A stretch of DNA of 56,683 bases, from positions 1 to 56,683 of the forward strand of contig NZ_WWVR01000018.1 of the NCBI RefSeq assembly GCF_009883055.1, read 5' to 3'. A model generated the notes under the pieces. It was not told where the DNA came from. It ran no database searches and saw only the letters and a list, made by a program, of their open reading frames with translations. A program made the position numbers and the translations under genes. Below are positions 46,371 through 55,576 of the stretch, one piece after another. Position 1 is the stretch's first letter. The number at the start of each line of letters is the position of its first letter. The stretch is from Blautia sp. BIOML-A1. GTDB lineage: Bacteria > Bacillota > Clostridia > Lachnospirales > Lachnospiraceae.

Positions 46371-47519
46371 TCAGCTCTGCTGTTTATACTTCGAAATCGC
46401 CAGAATCATAAACACAAAGGCAGCAATAAACATAGCTTCGATTCCCATGGATTTCCAGATTTCTTCTGCAACAGGTACGGGCAGGGTTTTGTATTGTGCA
46501 AGTGTTTCATTTATAGATTCATACCAGTAGACCGGCAGAAACTGAGCAATCTTAAGGACGCTTTTGTTCATAATACTCATCGGGACAAATGTTCCGCACA
46601 GAAAGCACATTCCCAGTGAAAGCAGGTTGGAGATTCCATTCAGCATATTGCTGTTTTTGACAAAAATCCCCACAAGATAGGAGAGTGAAAGGGCAATACC
46701 AAGCATCAGTGCCGTATTCAGAACATAGTATCCAATCAGAGGAGAAGTAAGGAACTCCTTACCAAAAAGGACACAGACACCTGCGACTGAGATCAGCCAG
46801 AGTACAGCTCCGAGCATAAACATTGCGAGCAGTCCTTCCATATTTTGACGACGCAGCGAGACTGCTGAGGCGCGCATTCGTTTCAGGATATCTTCTTTCT
46901 GAAAAGCCAGGAGAACATACCCCATGGAATAACTGAGCACAGCAAGAAACAGATAAGGAACATAGCGGAAATAGTAAATATAAGGTGGTGTTTCAAGATT
47001 ATTTTCCGTACCTTTGTACATAGTTACTTCCGAGGCAGGCAATTCCATGGATGCATCCATGGCTTCCTTAAGGGAAAAACCTGCGGCTGTATAAGTACGT
47101 ATGGAATTGATCCATGTACTGATCTGCTGATCTACGTAAAAAGAGGTATAAGAACCAGGGACTTTGGTGACGGAGAGAGGTTCTTCCTCTTCAATACATG
47201 TCTGGTAAAAATTCTCCGGGATCTGCACGATATAAGATGTATTTCTGTAAAAAAGCTCCTCCTGCATAACGGATGGTTCACTGGAGATTTCAGATACATT
47301 GTGGATAGTACTGAGGTATCTGATAAGACCCCGGGAAAGTTCGCTCTGATCCCTGTCTGCGACGGCAACATTGATCCGTGTTTTTTCAAAAGTACCGAGA
47401 TGCTCTTTGCGGGCAGAAGCCTGAAGTGCGATGGCAATTGCAAAAAAGATCACCAGATATATCAGAAGCATTCCGAGATTTTTCTTTAAAATTTTTAAGT
47501 ATCCTTTAAATACTGTCAT
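46371..47519 (-). CDS. ABC-2 type permease, LnrN/LnrM-like
   Basis: The 382 residues begin at ATG 47519, with GGAGG seven bases upstream; an upstream in-frame start at 47567 lies inside the preceding gene without a site. TM1 is near residues 16-34, then an external loop of about 140 residues and five helices in the C-terminal half, the typical ABC-2 exporter layout. It overlaps the upstream permease gene by 14 bp. With the second permease and the ATPase it matches the three-part LnrLMN exporter of Bacillus in composition. Confidence 0.85.
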   Translation of the reverse strand: MTVFKGYLKILKKNLGMLLIYLVIFFAIAIALQASARKEHLGTFEKTRINVAVADRDQSELSRGLIRYLSTIHNVSEISSEPSVMQEELFYRNTSYIVQIPENFYQTCIEEEEPLSVTKVPGSYTSFYVDQQISTWINSIRTYTAAGFSLKEAMDASMELPASEVTMYKGTENNLETPPYIYYFRYVPYLFLAVLSYSMGYVLLAFQKEDILKRMRASAVSLRRQNMEGLLAMFMLGAVLWLISVAGVCVLFGKEFLTSPLIGYYVLNTALMLGIALSLSYLVGIFVKNSNMLNGISNLLSLGMCFLCGTFVPMSIMNKSVLKIAQFLPVYWYESINETLAQYKTLPVPVAEEIWKSMGIEAMFIAAFVFMILAISKYKQQS

Positions 47520-48627
47520 AACGTTCCCTCCGGATAAGCAAGAATGAAGCAAGAACGAGCGCGGCACTCATGACGATTAGTGTGATCAGATTTCTGTAAT
47601 AGCGTGAGGCATCGTCATATACATTAATACAGTAAAGAGCATCGGAGATCAGTGCAGCAGGATTGAACCTGTTGATGATCGGAGCGTGTTTTTCTACAGT
47701 GTCTTTCATAGAGCCGTTCATAAGTCCTGACAAAAAACAGCAGGACATGGAGATTGCGAGCATGATTCCGATCTTGATGCTTTCATTCAGTCTGCTAAGA
47801 CTTCCGATAAACAATCCTATAGATACACCGATCAGGCTTCCGAACAGAGAAATAATCAACATTTTGCCGAACTGTCCCTGAAAATCCAGGTTCAGGATAT
47901 TTCGCAGATACAGAAGCAGAACGATCACATCTGCGTACCCCAGCAGAAAAGAGGCAATCTGTTCTGAAAGGATCAGTTTCAGCTTGTGGGTAGGCGTGAT
48001 GCAGCGACGTGCCGCCAGAGCCGTTAAATTGGCCTGTAAAGTGATCGCAGAGCCAAAGCCGATAAAACATCCATAAAGACATCCCATTGCGACCAGAGCG
48101 TAAAAAAACTGCGAATTCCCATCTATTGTTTTGCCGCCGAGAGAGACTTCCCGGACAAGGTCTTTTGTATCTGACATCTGCCGGAGAGCGGAGAGAAGTC
48201 CGGAAGGATGTTTTTTCAGGATGGTCTGCAGCGTATGCAGATTGTTTTCATAACTTTCCAGGACGGATTGTAGAATGCTCTCAGGAATTCCCTGTCCATT
48301 GAGTGTAAGGCCTGGGATAGCCTGTTCATAGTAGATGCCGGAGATCTTTTTCTGACTTAATGCGTCAAGCGCATCCTTTTCACTCATTTCATGAAGAGCG
48401 ATCAGTTCAGAATCTCCGCTTTGAACCTGATCAAGGAAAAAAACAAATACAGGATTAGCAGACTCTTTTACAAGCGCGACCTGCACGGTTTCAAAGTCCG
48501 CATCATTCAGATTTCCAAAGGCAAAAAAGAAAAAAGTAGCCATGATCAGCGGAAAAACAAGCGGCCAGAAGACCATATTAAAATTTCGCAGCTTGATCAG
48601 AAGATTATATTTTATTAAATGCAGCAT
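47506..48627 (-). CDS. ABC-2 type permease, LnrM/LnrN-like
   Basis: The 373 residues have TM1 at about 19-38, an external loop (about 40-165), and a cluster of five helices between 170 and 365. It is a homologue in layout, not in obvious sequence, of the partner permease next to it. The start ATG 48627 is preceded by AAGGAT. It lies between the ATPase gene and the other permease in one operon. Confidence 0.85.
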   Translation of the reverse strand: MLHLIKYNLLIKLRNFNMVFWPLVFPLIMATFFFFAFGNLNDADFETVQVALVKESANPVFVFFLDQVQSGDSELIALHEMSEKDALDALSQKKISGIYYEQAIPGLTLNGQGIPESILQSVLESYENNLHTLQTILKKHPSGLLSALRQMSDTKDLVREVSLGGKTIDGNSQFFYALVAMGCLYGCFIGFGSAITLQANLTALAARRCITPTHKLKLILSEQIASFLLGYADVIVLLLYLRNILNLDFQGQFGKMLIISLFGSLIGVSIGLFIGSLSRLNESIKIGIMLAISMSCCFLSGLMNGSMKDTVEKHAPIINRFNPAALISDALYCINVYDDASRYYRNLITLIVMSAALVLASFLLIRRERYDSI

Positions 48628-48675
48628 AGAAAAGATCCTTTCTTAAAAATATACATAATAATGCATAATTATACA

Positions 48676-49605
48676 TCAATCACGAAGCTGTTTTCCCGTT
48701 ATTTCAAGAAATACATCATTCAGTGTAGGAAGTTCAGAGAAAACCCTGCCAAATGTGAGATTCTGGCTCTGGAGGTAATTCAGAATCCGGATCAGGTTAT
48801 GCTGTGCACCGGTGCAGCGAAGAGTGAGGATCTGATCTTCATAATGTACATCAAATACATGGGGAAGATTTCGGATATCCTGAAGTTGCTTTTCGGTCAG
48901 AAGAAGAGCTTCGACGGTGATCGTTTCGCCGGTTTTGATCATTTTCTTTAATTCTTCAGTGGTTCCGGATGCGATGACGCGTCCGTGATCCATGATCGCG
49001 ATTCGTGTACAGATCTGTTCGACCTCTTCCATATAGTGTGAAGTGTAGATGATCGTGGAACCCTGGCGGTTTAATTCCTGAATGCCCTCCAGGATTTTAT
49101 TGCGGCTTTGCGGATCTACGGCGACAGTAGGCTCATCGAGGATGATAAGCCGTGGTTTGTGAGCGATTCCACAGGCAATATTGAGCCTTCTGAGAAGACC
49201 GCCGGAAAGCTTTTGAGGTCGTGTTTTGCGGTAGTCCTCCAGTCCGACAAACCGGATGGCTTCTTCGACAAGTTCCTTTCGCCGATTTTTGTCATGTATG
49301 TACAGACCGCAGAAATAATCGATATTTTCAGATACAGTCAGCTCATCAAAAACCGCTACATTCTGCAGTACGATACCAATCTGCTGCTTGACTTCGTAGT
49401 TGTCAGGCGTCATTTTCTGTCCGAAGATCTCGATGTCGCCCTTATCATATTTCAGCAGAGAAAGGAGACAGTTGATCGCAGTTGTTTTGCCGGAACCGTT
49501 CGGACCAAGAAGACCGAAGATCTCTCCTTCTTTGATATCCAGACTGAGATGGTTCAGAGCAACCAGATCGCCATAGCGTTTTACAAGATTTTCTATATGA
49601 ATCAT
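48676..49605 (-). CDS. ABC transporter ATP-binding protein, LnrL-like
   Basis: The 309-residue ATPase has Walker A GPNGSGKTT, Q-loop region GIVLQNVAVFDELTV, signature LSGGLLRRLNIA and Walker B LIILDEPTVAVD. After the core comes a C-terminal extension of about 90 residues ending TLNDVFLEITGKQLRD, typical of drug-exporter ATPases. GGAGG precedes ATG 49605. It is the first gene of the three-gene exporter operon, and diverges from the two-component genes with about 200 bp between. Confidence 0.9.
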   Translation of the reverse strand: MIHIENLVKRYGDLVALNHLSLDIKEGEIFGLLGPNGSGKTTAINCLLSLLKYDKGDIEIFGQKMTPDNYEVKQQIGIVLQNVAVFDELTVSENIDYFCGLYIHDKNRRKELVEEAIRFVGLEDYRKTRPQKLSGGLLRRLNIACGIAHKPRLIILDEPTVAVDPQSRNKILEGIQELNRQGSTIIYTSHYMEEVEQICTRIAIMDHGRVIASGTTEELKKMIKTGETITVEALLLTEKQLQDIRNLPHVFDVHYEDQILTLRCTGAQHNLIRILNYLQSQNLTFGRVFSELPTLNDVFLEITGKQLRD

Positions 49606-49698
49606 AATAGTTCCTCCGGTTTCATATAATTTGAGGTTATAAAATCATTATAAAAGAAATCAGAAAGAATACCAAGTGCGTGATGTCACCAAAGAGAC

Positions 49699-49742
49699 GT
49701 GACATTTGTCACTTTGTATGTAGCAGGGGAATATATTATAAT
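49699..49742 (+). promoter_or_regulatory. Promoter of the kinase-regulator pair with an operator-like palindrome
   Basis: The promoter is TTGTAT (49714-49719), 17 bp, TATAAT (49737-49742). Directly before it lies the palindrome GTGACATTTGTCAC (49699-49712), and a shorter TGATGTCA-type palindrome occurs at 49681-49688. Their position in the divergent gap, ahead of the -35, suits an activator or repressor site for the regulator encoded here. Confidence 0.55.
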
Positions 49743-49811
49743 GATTCTGAACAGAGATGTTTTTACGTGATTGTTTGCAGCAGTATCAATAAAATAGTGA
49801 GGAATTGAGTG

Positions 49812-50888
49812 ATGAGGTATTTTCGAGATACAGGAATACTTTTTCTGGGAGGAATCCTGCCATTATGTACACTCGGCCTGAACAGAGGGCTGATACTGGC
49901 AATGTTGGAGACAGTGATATTAATATGTGGCAGTTACTTCTTTGACAGGAAATACACCAAAATCTTATTATGGAGTATATTTGCGGTATCATTTTTTGTA
50001 ATGCCGGAAATAAGATTGTTCTGTCCCGTATTGATCTATATTCTCGTAAGAGAACAGGAGACGGTGACGACACTTTCAGGAGGGGTTCTGGGAACAATAA
50101 TACTGATAAAAAATGATACATCTTTGCCAATAATGACAACTATATTACTGATTATAGAGGCTTTAGCGTGGATATTAGCGACTGATGCAATAAAGTGCGA
50201 TAAAATGTACTTTGAAATAAGAAGAATAAAAGATGACAGCGAAGAACGTACCCTGCTTCTTGCAGAAAAAAATAAAGCATTGCAGGAAAAACAAAATTAT
50301 GAAATTTATGCGGCAACACTTCGTGAGAGAAACCGAATTGCCCGCGAAATCCATGATAATGTAGGACATTTGCTTTCAAGGACTATCTTATTAACCGGTG
50401 CGGCAAAGACCGTAAATCGGGACAAAAATATGGAAAGTCTGCTGGAAGGACTGGATACATCTCTTAATTCTGCTATGAACAGTATACGCTCAAGCGTACA
50501 TAATCTTCATGATACATCTGAAAATCTCAGAGAGATAATAGAGGGACTTACAAAGGACTTTGAAAATTGCACGGTGGAATATGATATGTCCGAAATAATA
50601 CCCAATAACATCAAATACTGCTTTGCGGTCATTATAAAAGAAGCACTGTCGAATGTTATAAAACATAGTAATGCAACAGCCGTAAAAATAGTACTTAGAG
50701 AGCATCCGGCATTGTATCAGCTTTGCATCGAAGATAATGGAAAAGGATATTCAGAAAAGGAAGCAGACAGCGAAGGCATAGGATTAAAAAACATGCAGGA
50801 ACGGGTAACCTCGCTTGGAGGAACCTTGCAGATCAATGGGGAAAATGGATTTCGAATATTTGCCGCAATTCCAAAACAACAGGACTAG
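49812..50888 (+). CDS. NarL-type sensor histidine kinase, LnrJ/DesK-like
   Basis: The 358 residues have five or six helices in the first 125, with no sizeable external domain, then HisKA_3 with phospho-acceptor H181 in RERNRIAREIHDNVGH, and an HATPase domain (EDNGKGY, GIGLKNM). The fold is that of kinases that sense the membrane state itself (DesK, LiaS, LnrJ). The start ATG 49812 has GAGG nine bases upstream. It is followed by the response regulator. Confidence 0.9.
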   Translation: MRYFRDTGILFLGGILPLCTLGLNRGLILAMLETVILICGSYFFDRKYTKILLWSIFAVSFFVMPEIRLFCPVLIYILVREQETVTTLSGGVLGTIILIKNDTSLPIMTTILLIIEALAWILATDAIKCDKMYFEIRRIKDDSEERTLLLAEKNKALQEKQNYEIYAATLRERNRIAREIHDNVGHLLSRTILLTGAAKTVNRDKNMESLLEGLDTSLNSAMNSIRSSVHNLHDTSENLREIIEGLTKDFENCTVEYDMSEIIPNNIKYCFAVIIKEALSNVIKHSNATAVKIVLREHPALYQLCIEDNGKGYSEKEADSEGIGLKNMQERVTSLGGTLQINGENGFRIFAAIPKQQD

Positions 50889-50915
50889 AACAGTAAAAAT
50901 GAGGGAAAAATTAAG

Positions 50916-51536
50916 ATGAAGATAGTAATTGTAGATGATGATTGTCTGGTGACAGAAGCGTTGAAGACGATCTTGCAGATCAATGGGGATGTTGAGGTGA
51001 TTGCAACTGGAATTGATGGAGAAGATGCGTGCAGACTGTACAGACAGTATTGCCCGGATGTACTGCTGATGGATATTCGGATGAAAGGAATGAATGGATT
51101 GGAGGCTTCTGAACACATCCTGCAGGAATGTCCAGAGGCAAAAATCCTGCTTTTGACGACATTTCTGGATGATGAATATATAGTAAGAGCACTTCGATTA
51201 GGGGCAAAAGGATATCTTCTGAAGCAGGATTATGCCAGTATTCTTCCAGCACTGCAGGCAGTAAACTCCGGACAGACGGTTTTTGGGAAAGAAATCGTAT
51301 CTAAGATACCAGAGCTGATCAGGAAGGAAGAAAAGTTCGATTACAGCAGTTATGGAATCAATGAACGAGAACAGGAGATTATCCGGTTGATCGCAGATGG
51401 ATACAGCAACAGAGAAATTGCGGCAGAGCTGTTTTTGAGTGAAGGAACTATCAGAAATTATCTGAGTACCATATTGGATAAACTGCAATTAAGGGACAGA
51501 ACTCAGGTAGCGGTATTTTATTATCAACACAGGTGA
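50916..51536 (+). CDS. NarL/FixJ response regulator, LnrK-like
   Basis: The 206 residues have a receiver with acidic residues DDD (7-9) and phospho-acceptor D53 in LLMDIRMKG, and a LuxR-type helix-turn-helix at about 143-200 (NEREQEIIRLIADGYSNREIAAELFLSEGTIRNYLSTILDKL). It starts 27 bp after the kinase gene. By analogy with LnrK it should control the divergent exporter operon. Confidence 0.92.
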   Translation: MKIVIVDDDCLVTEALKTILQINGDVEVIATGIDGEDACRLYRQYCPDVLLMDIRMKGMNGLEASEHILQECPEAKILLLTTFLDDEYIVRALRLGAKGYLLKQDYASILPALQAVNSGQTVFGKEIVSKIPELIRKEEKFDYSSYGINEREQEIIRLIADGYSNREIAAELFLSEGTIRNYLSTILDKLQLRDRTQVAVFYYQHR

Positions 51537-51772
51537 ATAATTATAAAAAAAATATACAATTATGTGGAAAAAGTGCCAGCCAGGGTCCGAATACAGGGAA
51601 AAAATAGTGCGATGAAGCAGATAGAGGGAAAAATAGAAAGATAAAAGAGAATATCAGGTATCAGAGAAAAGAACAGTAAAAAACAAATGTGTTTGTAGAA
51701 AAGACAAAAAATGAGAATCTCCTGACAAATATATATTATGTAAACTAAAAACGATTAATGTGTTTCACATTA

Positions 51773-51788
51773 TGTTTCACGTGAAACA
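51773..51788. other. parS site 1
   Basis: Perfect 16-bp palindrome TGTTTCACGTGAAACA, identical to the Firmicutes parS consensus, 160 bp before parA. A half-site TGTTTCAC occurs 12 bp to its left (51761-51768). Between 51537 and 51760 I see no gene and only AT-rich sequence. Confidence 0.95.
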
Positions 51789-51860
51789 TTTTATAAGTGC
51801 TATAAGACAGAACAGCTGCTATAGAAATATATGCTTGTAAAAATTTTCCTAAATTTTTAA

Positions 51861-51876
51861 TGTTTCACGTGAAACA
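51861..51876. other. parS site 2
   Basis: Second perfect TGTTTCACGTGAAACA, 72 bp to the right of the first and about 70 bp before the parA start. Confidence 0.95.
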
Positions 51877-51947
51877 TTGTGTGGAACAATAATGATAAAA
51901 GTGCTATAATTGATTAGTCGCGAATGATTTTGAAAGGAGGATGAACT

Positions 51948-52715
51948 TTGGGAAGAATTATAGCAGTAGCCAACCAGAAAGGCGGAGTTGGAAAGTCCAC
52001 AACTGCAATCAATCTTTCTGCATGCCTTGCCGAAAAAGGGAAAAAGGTTCTGGCAATTGATATTGACCCACAGGGAAATACAACCAGCGGATTGGGCGTA
52101 GACAAAAATGGTGTAGAAAATACTCTGTATGAACTGCTTCTTGGAGAGGCCGATGTCAAAAAAACAATTGTAAAAGATGTGGTAGAAAACCTGGATTTAA
52201 TTCCATCCAATATAAATTTATCCGGTGCAGAAATTGAACTGATCAACATGGATGATAAAGAGTATATTCTGAGAAAAATAACAGAAAAGCTCAGAAGAAA
52301 ATACGATTACATCATCATGGATTGCCCACCGTCATTAAACATGCTGACGATCAATGCTCTGACAGCAGCAACATCAGTTCTTGTACCGATTCAGTGTGAA
52401 TACTATGCACTGGAGGGACTCTCACAGTTAATACATACAATCGACCTTGTAAAAGACAGATTAAATAAGAAGCTTGTGATGGAAGGTGTAGTATTTACTA
52501 TGTACGATGCAAGAACCAATCTGTCATTGCAGGTGGTTGAAAACGTTAAGGACAATCTCGAGCAGAATATTTACAAAACCATTATTCCAAGAAATGTCAG
52601 ACTTGCAGAAGCTCCGAGTTACGGACAACCTATCAATCTGTACGATTCAAGATCAGCCGGAGCAGAAGCATATCGCCTTCTGGCTGAAGAAGTGATCAAC
52701 AGGGAGGATAAATAA
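51948..52715 (+). CDS. parA: Chromosome partitioning ATPase ParA (Soj)
   Basis: ParA moves the origin by binding DNA non-specifically in its ATP form and being stimulated by ParB. The 255 residues have the deviant Walker A KGGVGKSTTAINLSA, DIDPQGNTTSGLG and DCPPSL. It has no N-terminal HTH, so it is the small chromosomal type. The start is TTG with AGGAGG seven bases upstream. It shares one base with parB. Bacillus Soj also acts on DnaA, whose gene lies about 21 kb away. Confidence 0.96.
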   Translation: MGRIIAVANQKGGVGKSTTAINLSACLAEKGKKVLAIDIDPQGNTTSGLGVDKNGVENTLYELLLGEADVKKTIVKDVVENLDLIPSNINLSGAEIELINMDDKEYILRKITEKLRRKYDYIIMDCPPSLNMLTINALTAATSVLVPIQCEYYALEGLSQLIHTIDLVKDRLNKKLVMEGVVFTMYDARTNLSLQVVENVKDNLEQNIYKTIIPRNVRLAEAPSYGQPINLYDSRSAGAEAYRLLAEEVINREDK

Positions 52716-53653
52716 TGGCAGGAAAAAAATCAGGACTTGGAAGAGGTCTGGATGCTTTCTTTCCGGAAAAGACTTCACAGGAAAAGCCCAAAACGGTAAG
52801 AAACTCCAGAGCAAAGACGAATACCGTAAGAGAAAAGACAACAGAAACCGAACCGACCGTAAAAGGTGAAACACTTGTCAAGATTTCAAAAGTAGAGCCA
52901 AATCGTGAACAGCCACGCAAGAAATTTGACGAAGATGCACTCCTTGAACTGTCTGAATCAATCAAGCTGTACGGAGTTTTGCAGCCCCTGCTCGTATCTG
53001 ACAAGAAAGATTATTATGAAATCGTTGCCGGTGAAAGAAGATGGCGGGCAGCGAAGATGGCAGGTCTGAAAGAGATTCCAGTAGTGATCAAAGAATTTTC
53101 CGCTCAGGAAATCGTAGAAATATCACTGATAGAGAACATTCAGAGAGAAGACCTGAATCCTGTTGAAGAGGCAATGGCATATAGACGCCTGATCGATGAA
53201 TTTAAACTGAAACAGGATGAGATCGCAGAGAGAGTATCCAGGAGCAGAACCGCTGTAACAAACTCTCTTCGCCTTTTGAAGCTGGATGCAAGAGTACAGC
53301 AGATGATGGTAGATGAGATGATTTCAGCAGGACATGCCCGTGCACTTCTTGGAATTTCAGATGCTGAAAAGCAGTATTCTGTGGCAATGCGGATCTTTGA
53401 TGAAAAACTCAGCGTAAGAGAGACAGAAAAACTGGTAAAAACCATCCTGAATCCATCAAAGAAAAAAGAAACCGGGACAGGTAATTCAGCAGAGGATGCA
53501 ATCTACGAGAAACTCGAAGAAAAAATGAAGAACATCACAGGAACGAGAGTATTTATTCACAGAAAGAAGAACAATAAGGGAAAGATAGAAATTGAATACT
53601 ATTCAAGGGATGACCTGGACAGAATCATAGATTTATTTGAATCTATCAGATAA
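52715..53653 (+). CDS. parB: Chromosome partitioning protein ParB (Spo0J)
   Basis: ParB binds parS and spreads as a CTP-dependent clamp. The 312 residues have the N-terminal GRGLDAFF (ParA contact), the CTPase motif GERRWRAAKMAGL with SLIENIQREDLNPVEEA, and the HTH that reads parS (QDEIAERVSRSRTAVTNSLRLL). The C-terminal dimer domain ends RDDLDRIIDLFESI. It overlaps parA (TAATG). No Noc homologue is visible. Confidence 0.96.
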   Translation: MAGKKSGLGRGLDAFFPEKTSQEKPKTVRNSRAKTNTVREKTTETEPTVKGETLVKISKVEPNREQPRKKFDEDALLELSESIKLYGVLQPLLVSDKKDYYEIVAGERRWRAAKMAGLKEIPVVIKEFSAQEIVEISLIENIQREDLNPVEEAMAYRRLIDEFKLKQDEIAERVSRSRTAVTNSLRLLKLDARVQQMMVDEMISAGHARALLGISDAEKQYSVAMRIFDEKLSVRETEKLVKTILNPSKKKETGTGNSAEDAIYEKLEEKMKNITGTRVFIHRKKNNKGKIEIEYYSRDDLDRIIDLFESIR

Positions 53654-53665
53654 AAGGGGTATTAT

Positions 53666-54199
53666 ATGAGTACAATTTTTGATAGTATTGGTATTGATCC
53701 TGGAATTGTTATTATCGTGTTGCTTATTGTAGTTCTCGTGCTGATCGGAACAACTATAAGCAGCAACATGAGATTAACCCGACTGGAGCGAAAATACAAA
53801 ATGTTTATGAAGGGAAGCGATGCACAGTCATTGGAGAAAACCTTCGTTCGAAAATTCGCACAGATCGATCATCTGTATGAAACAAAAGAAGAACATGAAC
53901 AGGCAATACGCACTCTGGCAAAACATTTCAAACTGCTTTACAGTAAATATGGCGTCGAAAAATACGATGCATTTGATGATGTTGGAGGTAAACTGAGTTT
54001 TGCACTGGCATTACTGGACAGAGAAAATACAGGAGTGATCCTCAATGCTGTCCACAGCCGCGATAACTGCTTCCTTTATTTAAAAGAAATCGTAAAAGGT
54101 GAATCCTATGTGATGCTCAGTCAGGAAGAAGTAGAGGCACTCCGTAAGGCAGTAAACTTTGGACTTGGTGAAGTCAATGAAAAGAAAAAAGAAAAATAA
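53666..54199 (+). CDS. DUF4446 membrane protein
   Basis: The 177 residues have one membrane helix near the N-terminus (about 12-34). A cytoplasmic domain with a coiled-coil start (RLTRLERKYKMFMKG) and the family pattern YDAFDDVGGKLSFALALLDRENTGVILNAVHSRD follows. DUF4446 proteins commonly sit behind parB in Clostridia, where their function is unknown. It is 12 bp from parB, in the same operon. Confidence 0.85.
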   Translation: MSTIFDSIGIDPGIVIIVLLIVVLVLIGTTISSNMRLTRLERKYKMFMKGSDAQSLEKTFVRKFAQIDHLYETKEEHEQAIRTLAKHFKLLYSKYGVEKYDAFDDVGGKLSFALALLDRENTGVILNAVHSRDNCFLYLKEIVKGESYVMLSQEEVEALRKAVNFGLGEVNEKKKEK

Positions 54200-54236
54200 T
54201 CGTAACTGTGAGGGTACTGAACAGTTACAAATAATC
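54194..54236. mobile_element. 27-bp MITE-family relic with perfect 8-bp duplication
   Basis: The element spans 54202-54228 and begins GTAACTGT and ends ACAGTTAC, with 11 bp between. The octamer AAATAATC lies directly on both sides (54194-54201 and 54229-54236). The left copy overlaps the DUF4446 stop codon. It sits just ahead of serS. Confidence 0.78.
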
Positions 54237-54262
54237 AATCATTTATTTTCAGGAGGAGAAAA

Positions 54263-55558
54263 ATGTTAGATATTAAATTTGTGAGAGAAAACCCGGAAGT
54301 AGTAAAACAGAATATCAGAAATAAATTCCAGGATAGCAAACTGGAGCTGGTAGATAAAGTTATCGAATTAGACAAAGAAAATCGAGAAATCAAACAGGAA
54401 GTAGAAGCTCTCAGAGCAGAAAGAAATAAAATCTCCAAACAGATTGGTGCTCTGATGGGACAGGGAAAACGCGAAGAAGCAGAAGAAGTTAAGAAACAGG
54501 TTGCTGCATCCGGTGCAAGAATTGATGAACTTTCTGCAAGAGAAAAAGAAGTAGAAGAAGAACTTCTCAAAAACATGATGGTTATTCCAAACATTATCGA
54601 TCCGTCCGTACCGATTGGAAAAGATGACAGCGAAAACGTAGAAATCGAGAGATTCGGCGAGCCGGTAGTTCCGGATTATGAAATCCCATACCATACAGAG
54701 ATTATGGAAAACTTTGACGGAATTGATCTGGACAGCGCAAGACGTGTTGCAGGTAATGGCTTCTACTATCTGATGGGAGATATTGCAAGACTTCATTCCG
54801 CAGTTATTTCATATGCCCGTGACTTTATGATCAACCGTGGATTTACTTATTGTGTACCTCCTTTCATGATCAGAAGCAACGTTGTAACAGGCGTAATGAG
54901 TTTTGCTGAGATGGATGCAATGATGTATAAGATTGAAGGCGAAGATCTGTATCTGATCGGAACAAGTGAGCATTCCATGATCGGTAAATTCATCGATCAG
55001 ATCGTTCCGGAAGAAGAACTTCCAAAGACACTGACAAGCTACTCTCCATGCTTCCGTAAAGAAAAAGGTGCACACGGACTGGAAGAAAGAGGCGTTTATC
55101 GTATCCATCAGTTTGAAAAACAGGAAATGATCGTTGTCTGCAAACCGGAAGAAAGCCCGATGTGGTTTGAAAAACTGTGGCAGAATACAGTTGATCTGTT
55201 CCGTTCCCTGGATATTCCGGTTCGTACACTGGAATGCTGCTCCGGTGACCTGGCAGACCTTAAAGTAAAATCCCTCGATGTAGAAGCATGGTCTCCAAGA
55301 CAGAAGAAATACTTCGAAGTAGGAAGCTGCTCCAACCTTGGTGATGCACAGGCACGTCGTCTGAGAATCCGTGTAAATGGAAAAGATGGTAAGAAATATC
55401 TTGCACATACACTGAACAACACCGTAGTAGCTCCTCCGAGAATGCTGATCGCATTCCTGGAAAATAACCTGAACGCTGACGGATCCGTAAATATTCCGGA
55501 AGCACTGCAGCCATATATGGGCGGTATGAAGAAAATTGAAAAAAAGACCCGCGCATAA
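54263..55558 (+). CDS. serS: Seryl-tRNA synthetase
   Basis: SerRS charges tRNA-Ser, including the tRNA-Ser(GCU) at the left edge. The 431 residues have the long N-terminal coiled-coil arm (about 25-105) that reads the extra arm of tRNA-Ser, and the class II core with motif 2 (FRKEKGAHGLEERGVYRIHQFEKQE) and motif 3 (NNTVVAPPRMLIAFLEN). AGGAGG precedes the ATG. The 5' gap is only 63 bp and contains no T-box. Confidence 0.97.
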   Translation: MLDIKFVRENPEVVKQNIRNKFQDSKLELVDKVIELDKENREIKQEVEALRAERNKISKQIGALMGQGKREEAEEVKKQVAASGARIDELSAREKEVEEELLKNMMVIPNIIDPSVPIGKDDSENVEIERFGEPVVPDYEIPYHTEIMENFDGIDLDSARRVAGNGFYYLMGDIARLHSAVISYARDFMINRGFTYCVPPFMIRSNVVTGVMSFAEMDAMMYKIEGEDLYLIGTSEHSMIGKFIDQIVPEEELPKTLTSYSPCFRKEKGAHGLEERGVYRIHQFEKQEMIVVCKPEESPMWFEKLWQNTVDLFRSLDIPVRTLECCSGDLADLKVKSLDVEAWSPRQKKYFEVGSCSNLGDAQARRLRIRVNGKDGKKYLAHTLNNTVVAPPRMLIAFLENNLNADGSVNIPEALQPYMGGMKKIEKKTRA

Positions 55559-55576
55559 AGGAATGGAGGTATACTT

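Noticed and set aside
54200..54262. T-box leader for serS
   Set aside because: The gap is 63 bp and filled by the 27-bp repeat; no specifier loop or T-box sequence.
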